DNA of 64,000 nt from CAYQJL01 sp964612295 (GTDB lineage Bacteria; Eisenbacteria; RBG-16-71-46; CAIMUX01; WJJG01), in assembly GCA_964612295.1 (NCBI GenBank), contig CAZTDY010000001.1:148161-212160 (forward strand), given 5' to 3'. Below the pieces are notes generated by a model. That model saw only the letters and a program-made list of their open reading frames with translations, ran no database searches and was not told the DNA's origin. Of this stretch, positions 1 to 9,426 are shown piece after piece (positions within the stretch are counted from its first letter, which is position 1; the number at the start of each line of letters is the position of its first letter). The position numbers and the translations under genes are program-made.

Positions 1-1052
1 CCCGGTTTGGCGATCACTGCATCGCATTCGGCAGCCTCGAGTTGCGCGCGGCCGATTGCTCTTTCGCCCTGCGCCGATTGAACACCGGCTCTTCCGCATC
101 TCTCGCACTTGTGGATGACGATCTTGTACCTACCCCGGTTTGTGCCCCGGGGCACAAGCGCCCCTGTTTTGGCCGGGTCGGCGCCGGGATCCGTCTGATC
201 GGCCTTTCCGCCACCTGCGGCCTGTTCGGACCCGCGCGCAGCTGAGTCGATCAGCTCCTCGAGAGCGGTGAGGATGATCTCCTCTCTCTTGGCTCGCTTG
301 CCCACCAGCCTCAGCTTGTAGATTTGCTCGATCTGGGCTTCGAAGCGGGCCAATTCGAGCGGCGTCAACCGCAGCACGACCGACACCGGACCGTCGTCGA
401 CCAGATCTGCCTGGAGCTCAAGCGGGAGGAGGGGGGCGCTCCTGTTGTTCGCATCCGCTTTTGCGTCCACGACGTCGCAGGAGCCGGCTCCCGGAGCACC
501 GGGGTGGCTACCACCCTCGATCCCCTGGGACGCGTGGCCTCGCGCCCCTTCGGCATTGCTGTCCGCAGGCTTGGGCGCGTCGAGGGTCGTCTGATCGGGG
601 TTGGCTTTCCGGCGCGCGGCCGATTCGCAGCGGGCTTGTCGAATGCGGGCCTCGAGGTCCCGCCTGCTCATGCTTCGGGCGGCCTCCAGCCAGTGCGCCT
701 CCGTGGCGGGACTGGCGGCCTTGACGATGACCCGAGCCTTCGTCCAGCCAATCTCGCCCGACTGGAGGGCACGGCGGATCAGCGGCAGACGGCCGAGAGC
801 ACCGATCAGATGCAGATACCGGTTTGTGCGGTTCAGTGTGAAACCCAATTTATCGGCCGCGTAGGCCTGCATCGACGAGTAGCCCAGATCTCGGAAGAGC
901 CGGCGCTCCTCCATCAGCGCAAACCACACGAAGACATTCCTCTCTGCGTGGTTCATCTCCGCTATACATCGACGCAGATGCCCATCCACTTCCTTGGCGG
1001 GAATCTTGGCGTGAAGGTCAGTGATGCCGGTGGGAGCGTGTGAGAGGGACAT
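1..1052 (-). CDS. HNH-endonuclease-type protein, 3' end cut by window edge
   Basis: This minus-strand frame stays open from an ATG at 1052 to the left edge (350 codons), with GGAGG 6 nt before the start. The first ~150 residues are helical and read like the conserved N-terminal domain of a widespread HNH-containing family: motifs DKLGFTLNRTNRYL, GEIGWTKARVIVKA and SMSRRDLEARIRQAR. A variable linker follows, then a helical segment (LTPLELARFEAQIEQ) and a Cys pair (CERCGRAG) near the edge. The HNH motif itself would lie beyond the window, so nuclease function is inferred from family architecture. It lies 170 bp downstream of the Memo-like gene on the same strand. These proteins often sit in variable DNA, but nothing here shows mobility. 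The call is firm for a real gene and moderate for the family. Confidence 0.7.
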   Translation of the reverse strand, partial: MSLSHAPTGITDLHAKIPAKEVDGHLRRCIAEMNHAERNVFVWFALMEERRLFRDLGYSSMQAYAADKLGFTLNRTNRYLHLIGALGRLPLIRRALQSGEIGWTKARVIVKAASPATEAHWLEAARSMSRRDLEARIRQARCESAARRKANPDQTTLDAPKPADSNAEGARGHASQGIEGGSHPGAPGAGSCDVVDAKADANNRSAPLLPLELQADLVDDGPVSVVLRLTPLELARFEAQIEQIYKLRLVGKRAKREEIILTALEELIDSAARGSEQAAGGGKADQTDPGADPAKTGALVPRGTNRGRYKIVIHKCERCGRAGVQSAQGERAIGRAQLEAAECDAVIAKP

Positions 1053-1221
1053 GACGATCCTCCATTGATATGGCCGGGTGACGCGGTGCAGACACACCGG
1101 CCGGCAGGCGCGGCGGGTGCTGGTGCGTCCGTAGCCAATCGGATTCCAGGCTGCCGGGCCGCGGGGGCGAGGAGGGTGCGGCCAGGTGCGAGTGGGTGGG
1201 AGGTCGCCGAAGACCGGGGAT

Positions 1222-2541
1222 TCAGATCAACGGTTTGTGATCGGCTCTGGTGAACTTCATCGCGGTGAAGCTGACCGCGCCACTCATATCCGGGTCGGGA
1301 GCCTGATCGTACGCGAGCACTTCGCCGCGTAGGTCAGGGGCGATGGTGAGCAGGCTGTAGAGCGCGCCGAACCCGCAGATGTTCCGCGAATCCGCGTCTC
1401 CGAGGATATTCCGCACGAAGGCATCCCGGTCTCCGCTGGCGACCAGATCTAGCATCTCGAGATCGCGGGCTCGAAGCTGGGTGAGCGAGGCTTCGGTCAA
1501 GGGCGCGGGGCCTCCGAAACGAAGACCTACATGAGCCAAGTCGATGCCGGCTACCAGCAGCGTACGTTGGCCGGTCTCCTCGAGCAGGTCTCGCAGCCTA
1601 GACAGAAACTCACCGGTCCGTCGGTCGGTCCCGATTCCAGCGGACTGCGTCTCGTAGAAGTCCGCTGGCGAGACCGCGCAGAGTACCGGGAGGATGACAG
1701 GTGTTCTTTCGACGGGGCCGTCCGAAGGTGGCCGACCTTCGGCAAGCGCGTGTTGGATCATGATGAGTTGGAACTCGATCGAATGCTCCGCCAGATGGAG
1801 TTCCTGCTGCTCCAGCGGATCCCAGTCCAGCCCGTCCCGCAGGTTGCTCACGAGGCCCCGATCGGTCTCAAGGGTGCCCAGTGGCGTATTGAAGTCCTTG
1901 ATCGTCAACACGAATGGATTCCGGGCGGGCGCATGGCACACGCCCAAGATGACGATCCGGTCCACCTCCGCGCCCCAGACCTGGCGGTAGGCATGCGCAT
2001 AGGCCGCCCCTCCGCGGGCGAGGTCGATATGCGGCGCGGCGATCGCGTCGGTCGCCTCACCGGCGGTCTCGCCCTGCCCCGGCGACTCCCCCGACCGCGG
2101 GGCATCCCCCGACCCGCGAGCGTCCGCCTGCGCGTAGAATGCGCTGAGTTCACGGGTGAGGTCATCCGGCTGATCGGCGTACGCCTCACCGGCGAATCGG
2201 GCCGGCCTCGTGGGGAGGGAGGCGTAGGATTCGGCGAACTCGCGCTCGTGGTCGGCGAATCGGGGACTTTGGAGATAGAGCTCTTCATCGAGTTGGTCCA
2301 CGAAGGCTTCGAGTTCATCCCGCGGCACGATCTGACCGCCGGCCCGGGTGAGGGCGAGCTGCATATCGGCGACCGAATGCTGTCCGTCGAGGAAGGACAA
2401 GAGCGCGGCGGAGGCGGGGGAGAGCACCAACGGCTGCCGCGCGATGCCCTGCGGATCGCGCAGGAGGTAGAACTCCTGATCGCCCTGCTTCAGCGGCATC
2501 AACTCGACTCGCCTCAATGCGGGCACGCTCTGCTCGTCCAC
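1222..2541 (-). CDS. amrB: AmmeMemoRadiSam system protein B (Memo-like) with N-terminal extension
   Basis: The frame gives 439 residues from a GTG start with AGGAGG just upstream. The C-terminal two thirds match the Memo/AmmeMemoRadiSam B family: APHIDLARGGAAYAHAYR, the ILGVCHAPARNPFVLT strand with a conserved His, HLAEHSIEFQLIMIQ, and LLVAGIDLAHVGLRFGG. Memo proteins have a fold like class III extradiol dioxygenases and bind metal through conserved His residues; their bacterial substrate is unclear. The first ~95 residues form a separate small domain (FLDGQHSVADMQLAL) resembling a PqqD-like winged helix. Residues ~125-160 are a low-complexity linker. The usual AMMECR1 and radical-SAM partners are not adjacent. 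The gene is divergent from the histidine kinase gene across ~150 bp. Confidence 0.85.
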   Translation of the reverse strand: MDEQSVPALRRVELMPLKQGDQEFYLLRDPQGIARQPLVLSPASAALLSFLDGQHSVADMQLALTRAGGQIVPRDELEAFVDQLDEELYLQSPRFADHEREFAESYASLPTRPARFAGEAYADQPDDLTRELSAFYAQADARGSGDAPRSGESPGQGETAGEATDAIAAPHIDLARGGAAYAHAYRQVWGAEVDRIVILGVCHAPARNPFVLTIKDFNTPLGTLETDRGLVSNLRDGLDWDPLEQQELHLAEHSIEFQLIMIQHALAEGRPPSDGPVERTPVILPVLCAVSPADFYETQSAGIGTDRRTGEFLSRLRDLLEETGQRTLLVAGIDLAHVGLRFGGPAPLTEASLTQLRARDLEMLDLVASGDRDAFVRNILGDADSRNICGFGALYSLLTIAPDLRGEVLAYDQAPDPDMSGAVSFTAMKFTRADHKPLI

Positions 2542-2689
2542 TTGTCCTCCTCACGTGTGCCGGGCTGGGTCAACGGGCCGCCGGGTCCTTGTCGGATTTT
2601 CTGCTGGCCCCCACCAGAGGCCACTGTATCATCCGCGCGCGGGAACGCGCCATCGAACGAGCGTGGGCTGACCATCGGGAGAGAGGTGC

Positions 2690-4093
2690 ATGGCCTTATC
2701 GAGCGGGTTTGACAGAGTCCGGCGACGCCTGCCGCGAACGTCCGGGTGGCCTCTGGTCGGCCTGTTCCTCATCTTGATGCTCCTCGTGCTCAACGTGAGT
2801 TTGCTCATGATCTACCGGCAGGTTCGCGGCACGATCGAGGAAGAGCTTGGCCATCGACTGCTGGGGATCGCGACGGCCACCGCGGCAGGGATCACGGCGG
2901 CCGACATCGAAAGCCTGCTGGTGGAAGGCGACGACCAAACGGGGCCGGCCCCGGCGACTGCGGCCGGGCTCCTGCGGCAGCGGCTGAGTCTGATCCTCTA
3001 CGAAACGGGTCTGGGCGAGATTTACGTCGTGGGCCCGGATCACGAGTACCTGCTCGATGCCGCCGGGCGTCACCGGGCGGGATACGCCCATCCGGCCATC
3101 GACCTTCACTTCGGTGCCGTGACGGCCGCTCTGGCAGGTGTGGCGGCGGCCAGTGACCTCTACAGCGCCGGCGGCGTGTATCTCAAGACGGCGTTCGCCC
3201 CGATTCTCGATCGGAATGGACTTCCGATCGGCGCGGTGGGGGTTGAAGGTGGGTCGGGATTCTTCACCGGTCTGTGGCAGGTGCGCCGGCAGGTTCTCCT
3301 CAGCGGAGCAGCCGGCATGGCCGTCGTTTTGGTTCTCGTGTTCTTCTTCGGGCGCATCCTCAGGACGCAGGCGCTGGCGGAGCGCACGCTGCGCGAAACA
3401 GCCACCCTTGCGGCCGCAGGCGAGCTGGCGGCCATCCTCGCGCACGAGATACGAAATCCGCTGGCGATCATTTCGAGTCGGGCGGAACGGATGCAGTCGA
3501 AAATCTCGCAGGGCAAGTCGACCGAGGAACTGCTGCAGTGGTTCGAGGCGATTCCGCGCGAGGTCGATCGGCTCAATCGCGTCCTGACGCAGTACCTTTC
3601 ATTCGCCCGGCCGACGGAGCTCGAGGGTGAGTCGGCCGACCTCGAACAGACGCTCTGCGCGGTGATCGCCATGCTCGAAGGTGACTTCGCGCGCAAGGGG
3701 ATCTCCGTGATTCGGGCGGGGCAGGCGATCGGCGCCGAAACGGACGCCGCCGCCCGCATCCGGGTGACCATGGCGCCGGCCGCGCTGCATCAGGTGCTCC
3801 TCAATCTGCTGCTCAATGCCCGCGATGCCATGCCCGAGGGGGGCGAGGTTCGCATCGAGGTCAGCGCGAGCGGATCCTGGGTGCTCGCCCGGATTGCCGA
3901 TACCGGTTGCGGCATGAGTCAGCCGCAACAGCGCCGGGCGTTCGAGAGCTTTTTCACCACCAAGGAACACGGGTCCGGGTTGGGGCTGGCCGTGGTGCGC
4001 TCAATGCTTGAGCTCTACGGCGGCCGGGTCGATCTGGAAAGTGAGGAAGGGCGCGGCACGAGCTTTACGCTCCACATGAGACCGGGCAAGTAG
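2690..4093 (+). CDS. Membrane sensor histidine kinase
   Basis: The product is 467 residues, from an ATG preceded by GAGAGG. TM1 spans ~21-42, an extracytoplasmic sensor region ~43-200, and TM2 ~203-224. No clear HAMP domain follows TM2. The HisKA H-box is LAHEIRNPLAIISSR, with the phospho-acceptor His at about residue 252. The ATPase domain has the N-box NLLLNARDAMPEGG, the G1 box ADTGCGMS, and FFTTKEHGSGLGLAVV covering the F and G2 boxes. It would autophosphorylate on a periplasmic cue and pass the phosphate to the sigma-54 response regulator encoded 60 bp downstream. The signal is unknown; the sensor domain looks like a short Cache/PAS-like fold by length, but no motif proves it. Confidence 0.93.
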   Translation: MALSSGFDRVRRRLPRTSGWPLVGLFLILMLLVLNVSLLMIYRQVRGTIEEELGHRLLGIATATAAGITAADIESLLVEGDDQTGPAPATAAGLLRQRLSLILYETGLGEIYVVGPDHEYLLDAAGRHRAGYAHPAIDLHFGAVTAALAGVAAASDLYSAGGVYLKTAFAPILDRNGLPIGAVGVEGGSGFFTGLWQVRRQVLLSGAAGMAVVLVLVFFFGRILRTQALAERTLRETATLAAAGELAAILAHEIRNPLAIISSRAERMQSKISQGKSTEELLQWFEAIPREVDRLNRVLTQYLSFARPTELEGESADLEQTLCAVIAMLEGDFARKGISVIRAGQAIGAETDAAARIRVTMAPAALHQVLLNLLLNARDAMPEGGEVRIEVSASGSWVLARIADTGCGMSQPQQRRAFESFFTTKEHGSGLGLAVVRSMLELYGGRVDLESEEGRGTSFTLHMRPGK

Positions 4094-4153
4094 GCCGGGG
4101 GAGCGAAGCGTCGCGATCCGCCGCGGCCAGGGGCAAAACCGGGGGACGCCAAT

Positions 4154-5620
4154 ATGACGGCAGAGGACACAGGCTCGGGTGCGCCCTTGCTTGTCTCGGG
4201 GTTTCGGATCCTGCTCGTGGATGACGAGGCGGAGATCCTGATCAGCCTCGAGGATCTCTTGAACGATGAAGGCTACGCGGTGACCACCGCCAATTCGGGC
4301 GAGGCGGCGATTGCGGCGGCCGAGGAGGCCGCGGGCAAAGGGGCGCCGTTTCATCTGGTCATCACCGATCTGCGGATGCCGCCGCCCGACGGCATGGCGG
4401 TGCTGCGCGAGATCAAGTCACGCTGGCCCAAGACGGACGTGATGCTCCTGACCGCCTACGCGAACCGCGACACCGCGCGGGATGCCATGCGCGACGGGGC
4501 GCTTGAATTCGTCGAGAAGCCGTACAAGGAATTCGAGATGCAGCTCCGGGTGTCGCGCGTGTTCGACCGGGCCCGGGATGCGCAGGACAGCGTCCAGCTG
4601 GCCGCGGACCGCCAGCGGCTGCAAAGCGAGCGCGAATCGCTTGCCCGCCGGGTGGAAGCGCTCGAAGAAGTGTCGGGCCAGGAGAGCACGTTCGAACATC
4701 TGGTCGCCCGCAGCGATGCGATGAAGGAGGTCTTTCATCTGGCGCGCAAGGTGGCCGCGACCGACGCGACCGTCCTCATCCGGGGAGAGAGCGGCACCGG
4801 AAAGACCGTGCTCGCCCGGGCCATCCATCAAGCCAGCGAGCGGGCCGGCCGCCCGTTCCTCAAGGTCAACTGCGGGGCGCTTCCCGAAACGCTGCTCGAA
4901 AGCGAACTCTTCGGGCACGAGAAGGGCTCCTTCACCGGCGCGACCGCCCGTAAGGATGGACTCTTCACGGTCGCCAACAGCGGCACGCTTTTTCTGGACG
5001 AAATCGGCGACGTGTCACCCACGATCCAGCTGAAGCTCCTGCAGGTGATCGAGGAGCGAACCTTCCTCACGGTCGGCGGGACGAAGATGCTGACGGTGGA
5101 TGTGAGAATTGTCGCCGCGACGAACCGGGCGCTCGAGGAGGCGATCGCCGATGGGAGTTTCCGGGAGGACCTTTTCTACCGCTTGAACATCTTTCCGATT
5201 ACCCTCCCGCCCTTGCGTGACCGATCCGAGGACATTCCCGCCCTGGTGGAACGATTCTTGAAGAATAAGGGGCAGGATACGGACCGGCTCTCGCCGGCGG
5301 CGATGAAAGCGCTGGCGTCCCACCGGCTCCCCGGAAACGTCCGGGAGCTGGAGAACCTGCTGGAGCGGGCGTTGATCCTGGCCACAGACGCGCCCATCGG
5401 CCCCGAGCTGATCCAGCCGCCGGTCAAGGTAGGAGACGATAACTCATTGACAGGGTTTGAGATACCGGACGAAGGTCTGGTCCTAGAGGAACTGGAGAAG
5501 GAACTCATTATCAAAGCGATTCGTAAGGCCGGGGGCAACAAAAGCAAAGCCGCCGCCTTGCTGGGGCTGACGAGACGCACCCTTTATTCACGGATGGAAC
5601 GCTACTCGATTCAGCTCTGA
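4154..5620 (+). CDS. Sigma-54-dependent response regulator (NtrC type)
   Basis: This is a complete three-domain activator of 488 residues. Residues 18-130 form a receiver: acidic pair DD at ~23-24, phospho-acceptor Asp in ITDLRMP at ~72, and conserved Lys in VEKPYKEF. The AAA+ domain carries Walker A GESGTGKTVLARAIH, the sigma-54 contact loop written GSFTGA rather than GAFTGA, Walker B GTLFLDEIGDV, and the arginine-finger region REDLFYRLNIFPI. The last ~50 residues are a Fis-type helix-turn-helix (NKSKAAALLGLTRRTLYSRM). It is almost certainly the cognate partner of the kinase encoded just upstream. The targets are unknown; the downstream exported-protein genes are candidates by position only. 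Confidence 0.95.
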   Translation: MTAEDTGSGAPLLVSGFRILLVDDEAEILISLEDLLNDEGYAVTTANSGEAAIAAAEEAAGKGAPFHLVITDLRMPPPDGMAVLREIKSRWPKTDVMLLTAYANRDTARDAMRDGALEFVEKPYKEFEMQLRVSRVFDRARDAQDSVQLAADRQRLQSERESLARRVEALEEVSGQESTFEHLVARSDAMKEVFHLARKVAATDATVLIRGESGTGKTVLARAIHQASERAGRPFLKVNCGALPETLLESELFGHEKGSFTGATARKDGLFTVANSGTLFLDEIGDVSPTIQLKLLQVIEERTFLTVGGTKMLTVDVRIVAATNRALEEAIADGSFREDLFYRLNIFPITLPPLRDRSEDIPALVERFLKNKGQDTDRLSPAAMKALASHRLPGNVRELENLLERALILATDAPIGPELIQPPVKVGDDNSLTGFEIPDEGLVLEELEKELIIKAIRKAGGNKSKAAALLGLTRRTLYSRMERYSIQL

Positions 5621-5651
5621 TGTGTACCGCGAGGGGCAGGAGGTGTCCGCC

Positions 5652-6740
5652 ATGGGTCATAACATCACTGGCAAAGCCGAGGCCGTGAGAGGCAGGCGCC
5701 GGATGACGTGGGCTCTGGTCCTACTGCCGATGCTGCTCTGTCTGATCTGGCTCCTTCCGGCCGATGCGCAGGCCGACCCCGGCGCCAGCCGGGTGCAAGA
5801 CGAGCTGGAGAAGACCGATCGCATCCTGGAGAAGGCGCGTGAACTGGCCGGTCCGGTCGTGTCGGCCGCCGCGCGAGGCCACTATGAGATGGCGATCCAG
5901 CTGCAGCGACAGGCCTGGCAACGGTTCCGCCAAGGCGCCGACCAGCACGACACCGCGCTCACCCTGACCCTTCGGGCCCGCGCCCAGGCGCTGAAGGCCT
6001 TGGACGCCGCCCGGCTCGAACAGAAAGCGCGCGAAGCGGTGCGCCGCAATCTGGAGCAGGCGGAGAACCGGGTGGCCGAGGTCAACGACACCGTTTCCCA
6101 ATCGCAGAACGCCCGAGCGGCCGCGGTGCTCGAACAGGGTGTCGACCATCTGAGGCGTGCGCGCCGAGCGCACATCGATGGGCACTATGTGCAGGCCGCC
6201 CGCCTGGCGATTCTCGCCAACACTTTGATCGAACGGGCGGCGCGTCTGGCGCAGGGTGAGATCGTCGCGATCGGTTCGGTCGAGACCTCGATCGAACGGA
6301 CGGCGATGCTGCTCGCGCAGGTCGAGGTCGCTCTCCTCGAACATGGGAAGACGCCCTCGAAGATTCCCGAGTTCGTGGAGGCCGAGCGGCTGCTCGAACA
6401 GGCCCGCACCAAATTCCGCGAGAGGAGGCCGCGTCCTGCGCTTCGCCTCAGCCTGAATGCACGTCAAAAGGCGCTGCGGTTGATGGGTGAGCTCAGCCAG
6501 GAACCGGATCGCGAGGTGCTGGCTGAGGCGCTCTCCGACCTTCAGGCACTCTACGCTGAGGTGATGGCCGACATTCGATCCTCGGGAAGCGAAACCGCCG
6601 TGTGGCGCATCGAAGAGGGAAATGCGCTTCTGAAGAAAGCGCGCGCATTCCTGCGCGACGGGAAACTCGCCGAGGCCCAGCGTCACCTGATGGCCGCAGA
6701 GAGGCTTCTCAGGGAGGCAGTCGACGCGGCGGGCTCCTAG
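5652..6740 (+). CDS. Exported helical (coiled-coil) protein, function unknown
   Basis: I place the start at ATG 5652 because AGGAGG lies 7 nt upstream; a GTG at 5622 is in frame but lacks a good site. The product is 362 residues. A signal peptide or N-terminal anchor (MTWALVLLPMLLCLIWLLPADA) is followed by an almost entirely alpha-helical body rich in Ala, Arg, Glu and Gln. Loosely repeated segments (YEMAIQLQRQAWQRF, LRRARRAHIDGHYVQAARLA, LEQARTKFRERR) resemble TPR-like or long coiled-coil repeats. No catalytic motif is visible. It begins ~30 nt after the response regulator and may be co-transcribed with the two-component genes. A periplasmic scaffold is possible, but this is inference. Confidence 0.7.
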   Translation: MGHNITGKAEAVRGRRRMTWALVLLPMLLCLIWLLPADAQADPGASRVQDELEKTDRILEKARELAGPVVSAAARGHYEMAIQLQRQAWQRFRQGADQHDTALTLTLRARAQALKALDAARLEQKAREAVRRNLEQAENRVAEVNDTVSQSQNARAAAVLEQGVDHLRRARRAHIDGHYVQAARLAILANTLIERAARLAQGEIVAIGSVETSIERTAMLLAQVEVALLEHGKTPSKIPEFVEAERLLEQARTKFRERRPRPALRLSLNARQKALRLMGELSQEPDREVLAEALSDLQALYAEVMADIRSSGSETAVWRIEEGNALLKKARAFLRDGKLAEAQRHLMAAERLLREAVDAAGS

Positions 6741-6854
6741 AGCCGCCCCTGTAGAACGCGCCTCCCGCCGGTGTACCTTCCATTGCGGCGACTGGTGAAT
6801 GCCGCTAAACAGGATTCGGCAGACCATGGGGCGAGTAGGCGGTGAGGGACGGGC

Positions 6855-8360
6855 GTGATCCAGCAAACCATCCGCAGACGGCTTTGCGTGACCCTCGGGC
6901 GAAGTCCGTCGATCTGGCTCTGGTTGCTCTGGGCGGCGGGTGCGCTCCTGGGCTCCCCCGCACAGGGATCCGAGATCGGCGGGCAGGACGGTTCACTGAT
7001 CCTCGCCACCGGGGTTGAGCTGGAGGGTCTCGACGAGAGCTTCGGCGGCGAATTCCTGGGACTTCTCTCCGACGGGAACTCCTCCGACATCGGCGGCGAC
7101 GGCACCGTCGATGATCAGATCTCCGGCTTACGTTATCGGGACCGGGAGTCGAGCCTTTTGGCCGTGGCCGAACTTCGCGGCTACACCTCGAGCCGCAGCA
7201 GCTTGAACGGGCTGATCGATCTCGAGGCGAAGGTGGGCGAGAAGCGCCGCTCTCTCACGGCGGAGACCACCGCGTCCGGCCGCGAAGGGTCCTGGTCGAA
7301 GCTCAGCGTCCGAAACCTCCTCATGGTGGATGAGGAACAGGATGGCGCCACCAGTCTTCAGGACCTTCTCTACCTACGCCTCAAGCAAAGCCTCGGGCAG
7401 AGCGATTGGCAGCTCGCCTTTCGTGGCACCCTGGACTTCTCCCGCGCGGAGGGATCGGAAGGGGACGCCGATTCCGTTCTCACGGACTGGTATGACTACC
7501 TCGACTACGAAAAGGCCGGCCTGCGCATCGAGGTTTCCCGCTGGGGACTCAGCAATTCGGCCCTGGCGGTGAAGGGCGCGCGCAAGTGGAGCCACGGCGC
7601 CAGCCTGGGTGATTACACCGAGGTGGGTCTGTCGGCCGAGCAGGGTTGGTTTCGTGAGAGCGGCATGCTGAACCTGGATGCCGAGGTCGAACGCCGCTCG
7701 TACAAGGAGGAGGGTGGCACGCTGCCCTCCTTCTACGAGGCATCCTTCAGCGGATACTGGTTCGGGCAGGTCAATCCGCGCGGATGGCAAGCCAAGCTCC
7801 TGATCAGCGGAACAGATTACGACGAACCGGACACGACCAGTTCTCTGGACGGATTCAGCGTCTTCAACGACGACGTCATCGAGGTCGAGGCCGAGCTGAT
7901 GTGGCGGACCTATTTGGTGGGCGGACTGCTGGCGGACCGGCGCGGCGCGCTGTTCGGCGAGGTTGAACTCGGCATCGGCCCCGCGGCCAAGCTGAGGCGC
8001 TACAACCACGCCACCGGAGACGGCCAGGGCGCGGGCGGGCGACTCGAAGCCGCCGTGCGCGGCGAGCTCGCCGGCGATCGCTGGTGGCTCGAGGCGGGTT
8101 GCGAACTCGGGCGCTACGACTACCGGGCATCGGGGGATTCCACCCAACTCGCGTTCGAAGACCTCACGCTTTCCCTGGCCCAGTCCGACTACACCTATCT
8201 GGAGTTGTCGCTCATCTGCGGCGGACGACTTCCCTACGCACTGGAGTGGGAGGGATACGGCTCGATCGATCAGGAGTGGCATTCTGCGGCCGACGACAAT
8301 GCGCGGCTGATCTCCTTCAGCCTGGCCCTGCGCCGCAGGTTCGATCTGTTGGGCCGCTGA
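6855..8360 (+). CDS. Predicted outer-membrane beta-barrel-like protein
   Basis: The product is 501 residues, from a GTG start with GAGGGA 6 nt upstream. A signal peptide (hydrophobic run WLWLLWAAGALLG, cleavage after AQG or nearby) is followed by a body with alternating polar and hydrophobic strands. It has many Trp, Tyr and Gly, acidic turns (EGSEGDADS, DEPDTTSS), and closely spaced hairpin-like repeats. It ends in an aromatic/Leu strand with basic residues (FSLALRRRFDLLGR). This pattern suits a secreted or outer-membrane beta-barrel, but no named family was recognised. It lies 114 bp after the helical exported protein and 97 bp before the YbbR-repeat gene. The barrel assignment is inferred only from composition. 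Confidence 0.6.
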   Translation: MIQQTIRRRLCVTLGRSPSIWLWLLWAAGALLGSPAQGSEIGGQDGSLILATGVELEGLDESFGGEFLGLLSDGNSSDIGGDGTVDDQISGLRYRDRESSLLAVAELRGYTSSRSSLNGLIDLEAKVGEKRRSLTAETTASGREGSWSKLSVRNLLMVDEEQDGATSLQDLLYLRLKQSLGQSDWQLAFRGTLDFSRAEGSEGDADSVLTDWYDYLDYEKAGLRIEVSRWGLSNSALAVKGARKWSHGASLGDYTEVGLSAEQGWFRESGMLNLDAEVERRSYKEEGGTLPSFYEASFSGYWFGQVNPRGWQAKLLISGTDYDEPDTTSSLDGFSVFNDDVIEVEAELMWRTYLVGGLLADRRGALFGEVELGIGPAAKLRRYNHATGDGQGAGGRLEAAVRGELAGDRWWLEAGCELGRYDYRASGDSTQLAFEDLTLSLAQSDYTYLELSLICGGRLPYALEWEGYGSIDQEWHSAADDNARLISFSLALRRRFDLLGR

Positions 8361-8457
8361 TTGACAGGTTCGGGGTCTGCTCGCATACTCGGCGAGCGCG
8401 CGCTCTCGGGGCGCCTATTGGAATGACGAGATGCGGGCAGGGAGGCCCGAAGCGCAA

Positions 8458-9405
8458 ATGTGGAACTGGCTTCGGCAACATGTCTTCGCCAACGCGGGGA
8501 TCAAACTGATCTCGCTGGCGCTGGCCCTCACCCTCTACTTTTACGTCTTCGTGAACCAGGAGCGCGAGCTGGTCCTTGAGGTCCCCCTCAATCTGCAGGG
8601 GATACCGGAGGCCCTGACCTGGACCGGTGAGATTCCCGATGAAGCCCGGGTCCGTTTTCGCGGTCTGGGCATGGACCTGCTCAAGCTACGCACGCAGCCT
8701 CAACTGGCGCGGATGCTGGTTCGCGTGGGGGACGTGCGTCCGGGCCGGTATCACCGTCCGCTGGTGAGCCGCGACGTTCACATCCTCTCGGATCTTCAGA
8801 TCCAGGTCGTCGAGATCGTCTCGCCCCGGGAGATCACCCTCGAGTTCGATCAGCTGATGATGCGACGCCTTCCGGTGGTTGCCCGGGTGACCGGGCGACC
8901 TGCCCCCGGATACATCCGATTTGGACGGGTCGTGGCCGAGCCGGAGAGCATCGACGTCGGAGGCCCGCAGCACAGGCTCGAGTCGTTCGATTTTCTTCCC
9001 ACCGAACCCATCGATCTCACGGGCAAAGAGGATCTGGTCATCAGCAGAGCCAAGCTGCGACTGCCACCTGACTGTGAAGCGGCCCTGGAGGAAGTGACCG
9101 TCCGGGTGACGGTTGAGAAGATCATCTCCAGGACCTTCACGGACCTGCCGGTCGAGGTTCTGCGCTCGGGCGATGTGGCGCTCATGCGCATGACGCCCGC
9201 GCACGGCTCGGTGGTGGTGGCCGGCCCGCTGTCGCTGGTCGAATCGCTATCCGAGCAGGAGTTGCGTTTGTCGATCGATGCACTCGGCCTGCCGCCAGGA
9301 ACTTACACCCTCATGGCGAGCGTGGAACTCAATCGAACGCTTGAGGTCGATGCCCTATCGGTCGAACCAGTAGAACCGGAGAAGTTCGAAGTCGAATTGG
9401 AGTAG
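8458..9405 (+). CDS. YbbR-repeat membrane-anchored protein
   Basis: One N-terminal TM segment (LISLALALTLYFYVFVNQE) is followed by about 280 extracytoplasmic residues with YbbR-type repeats. The recurrent form is an ERELVLEVPLNLQGIPE-like strand, then P.ARVRFRGLG or a PVVARVTGRPAPGYI-like strand. The start is ambiguous: ATG 8431 is open in frame, but ATG 8458 (MWNWLRQHV) puts the membrane segment where YbbR/CdaR proteins have it. In Firmicutes, CdaR is encoded beside the diadenylate cyclase CdaA and modulates it. No cyclase gene is adjacent here, so a link to c-di-AMP is unproven. It may be co-transcribed with the small Cys protein 21 nt downstream. Confidence 0.8.
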   Translation: MWNWLRQHVFANAGIKLISLALALTLYFYVFVNQERELVLEVPLNLQGIPEALTWTGEIPDEARVRFRGLGMDLLKLRTQPQLARMLVRVGDVRPGRYHRPLVSRDVHILSDLQIQVVEIVSPREITLEFDQLMMRRLPVVARVTGRPAPGYIRFGRVVAEPESIDVGGPQHRLESFDFLPTEPIDLTGKEDLVISRAKLRLPPDCEAALEEVTVRVTVEKIISRTFTDLPVEVLRSGDVALMRMTPAHGSVVVAGPLSLVESLSEQELRLSIDALGLPPGTYTLMASVELNRTLEVDALSVEPVEPEKFEVELE

Positions 9406-9426
9406 ATCCTCCAGGGAGGGGGGACG

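Noticed and set aside
324..1043. 239-residue plus-strand frame
   Set aside because: It lies opposite the HNH-type gene, whose minus-strand frame is open to the window edge with a ribosome site and family motifs.
1531..2712. 393-residue plus-strand frame
   Set aside because: It is the antisense shadow of the Memo-like gene; low-complexity composition and no ribosome site.
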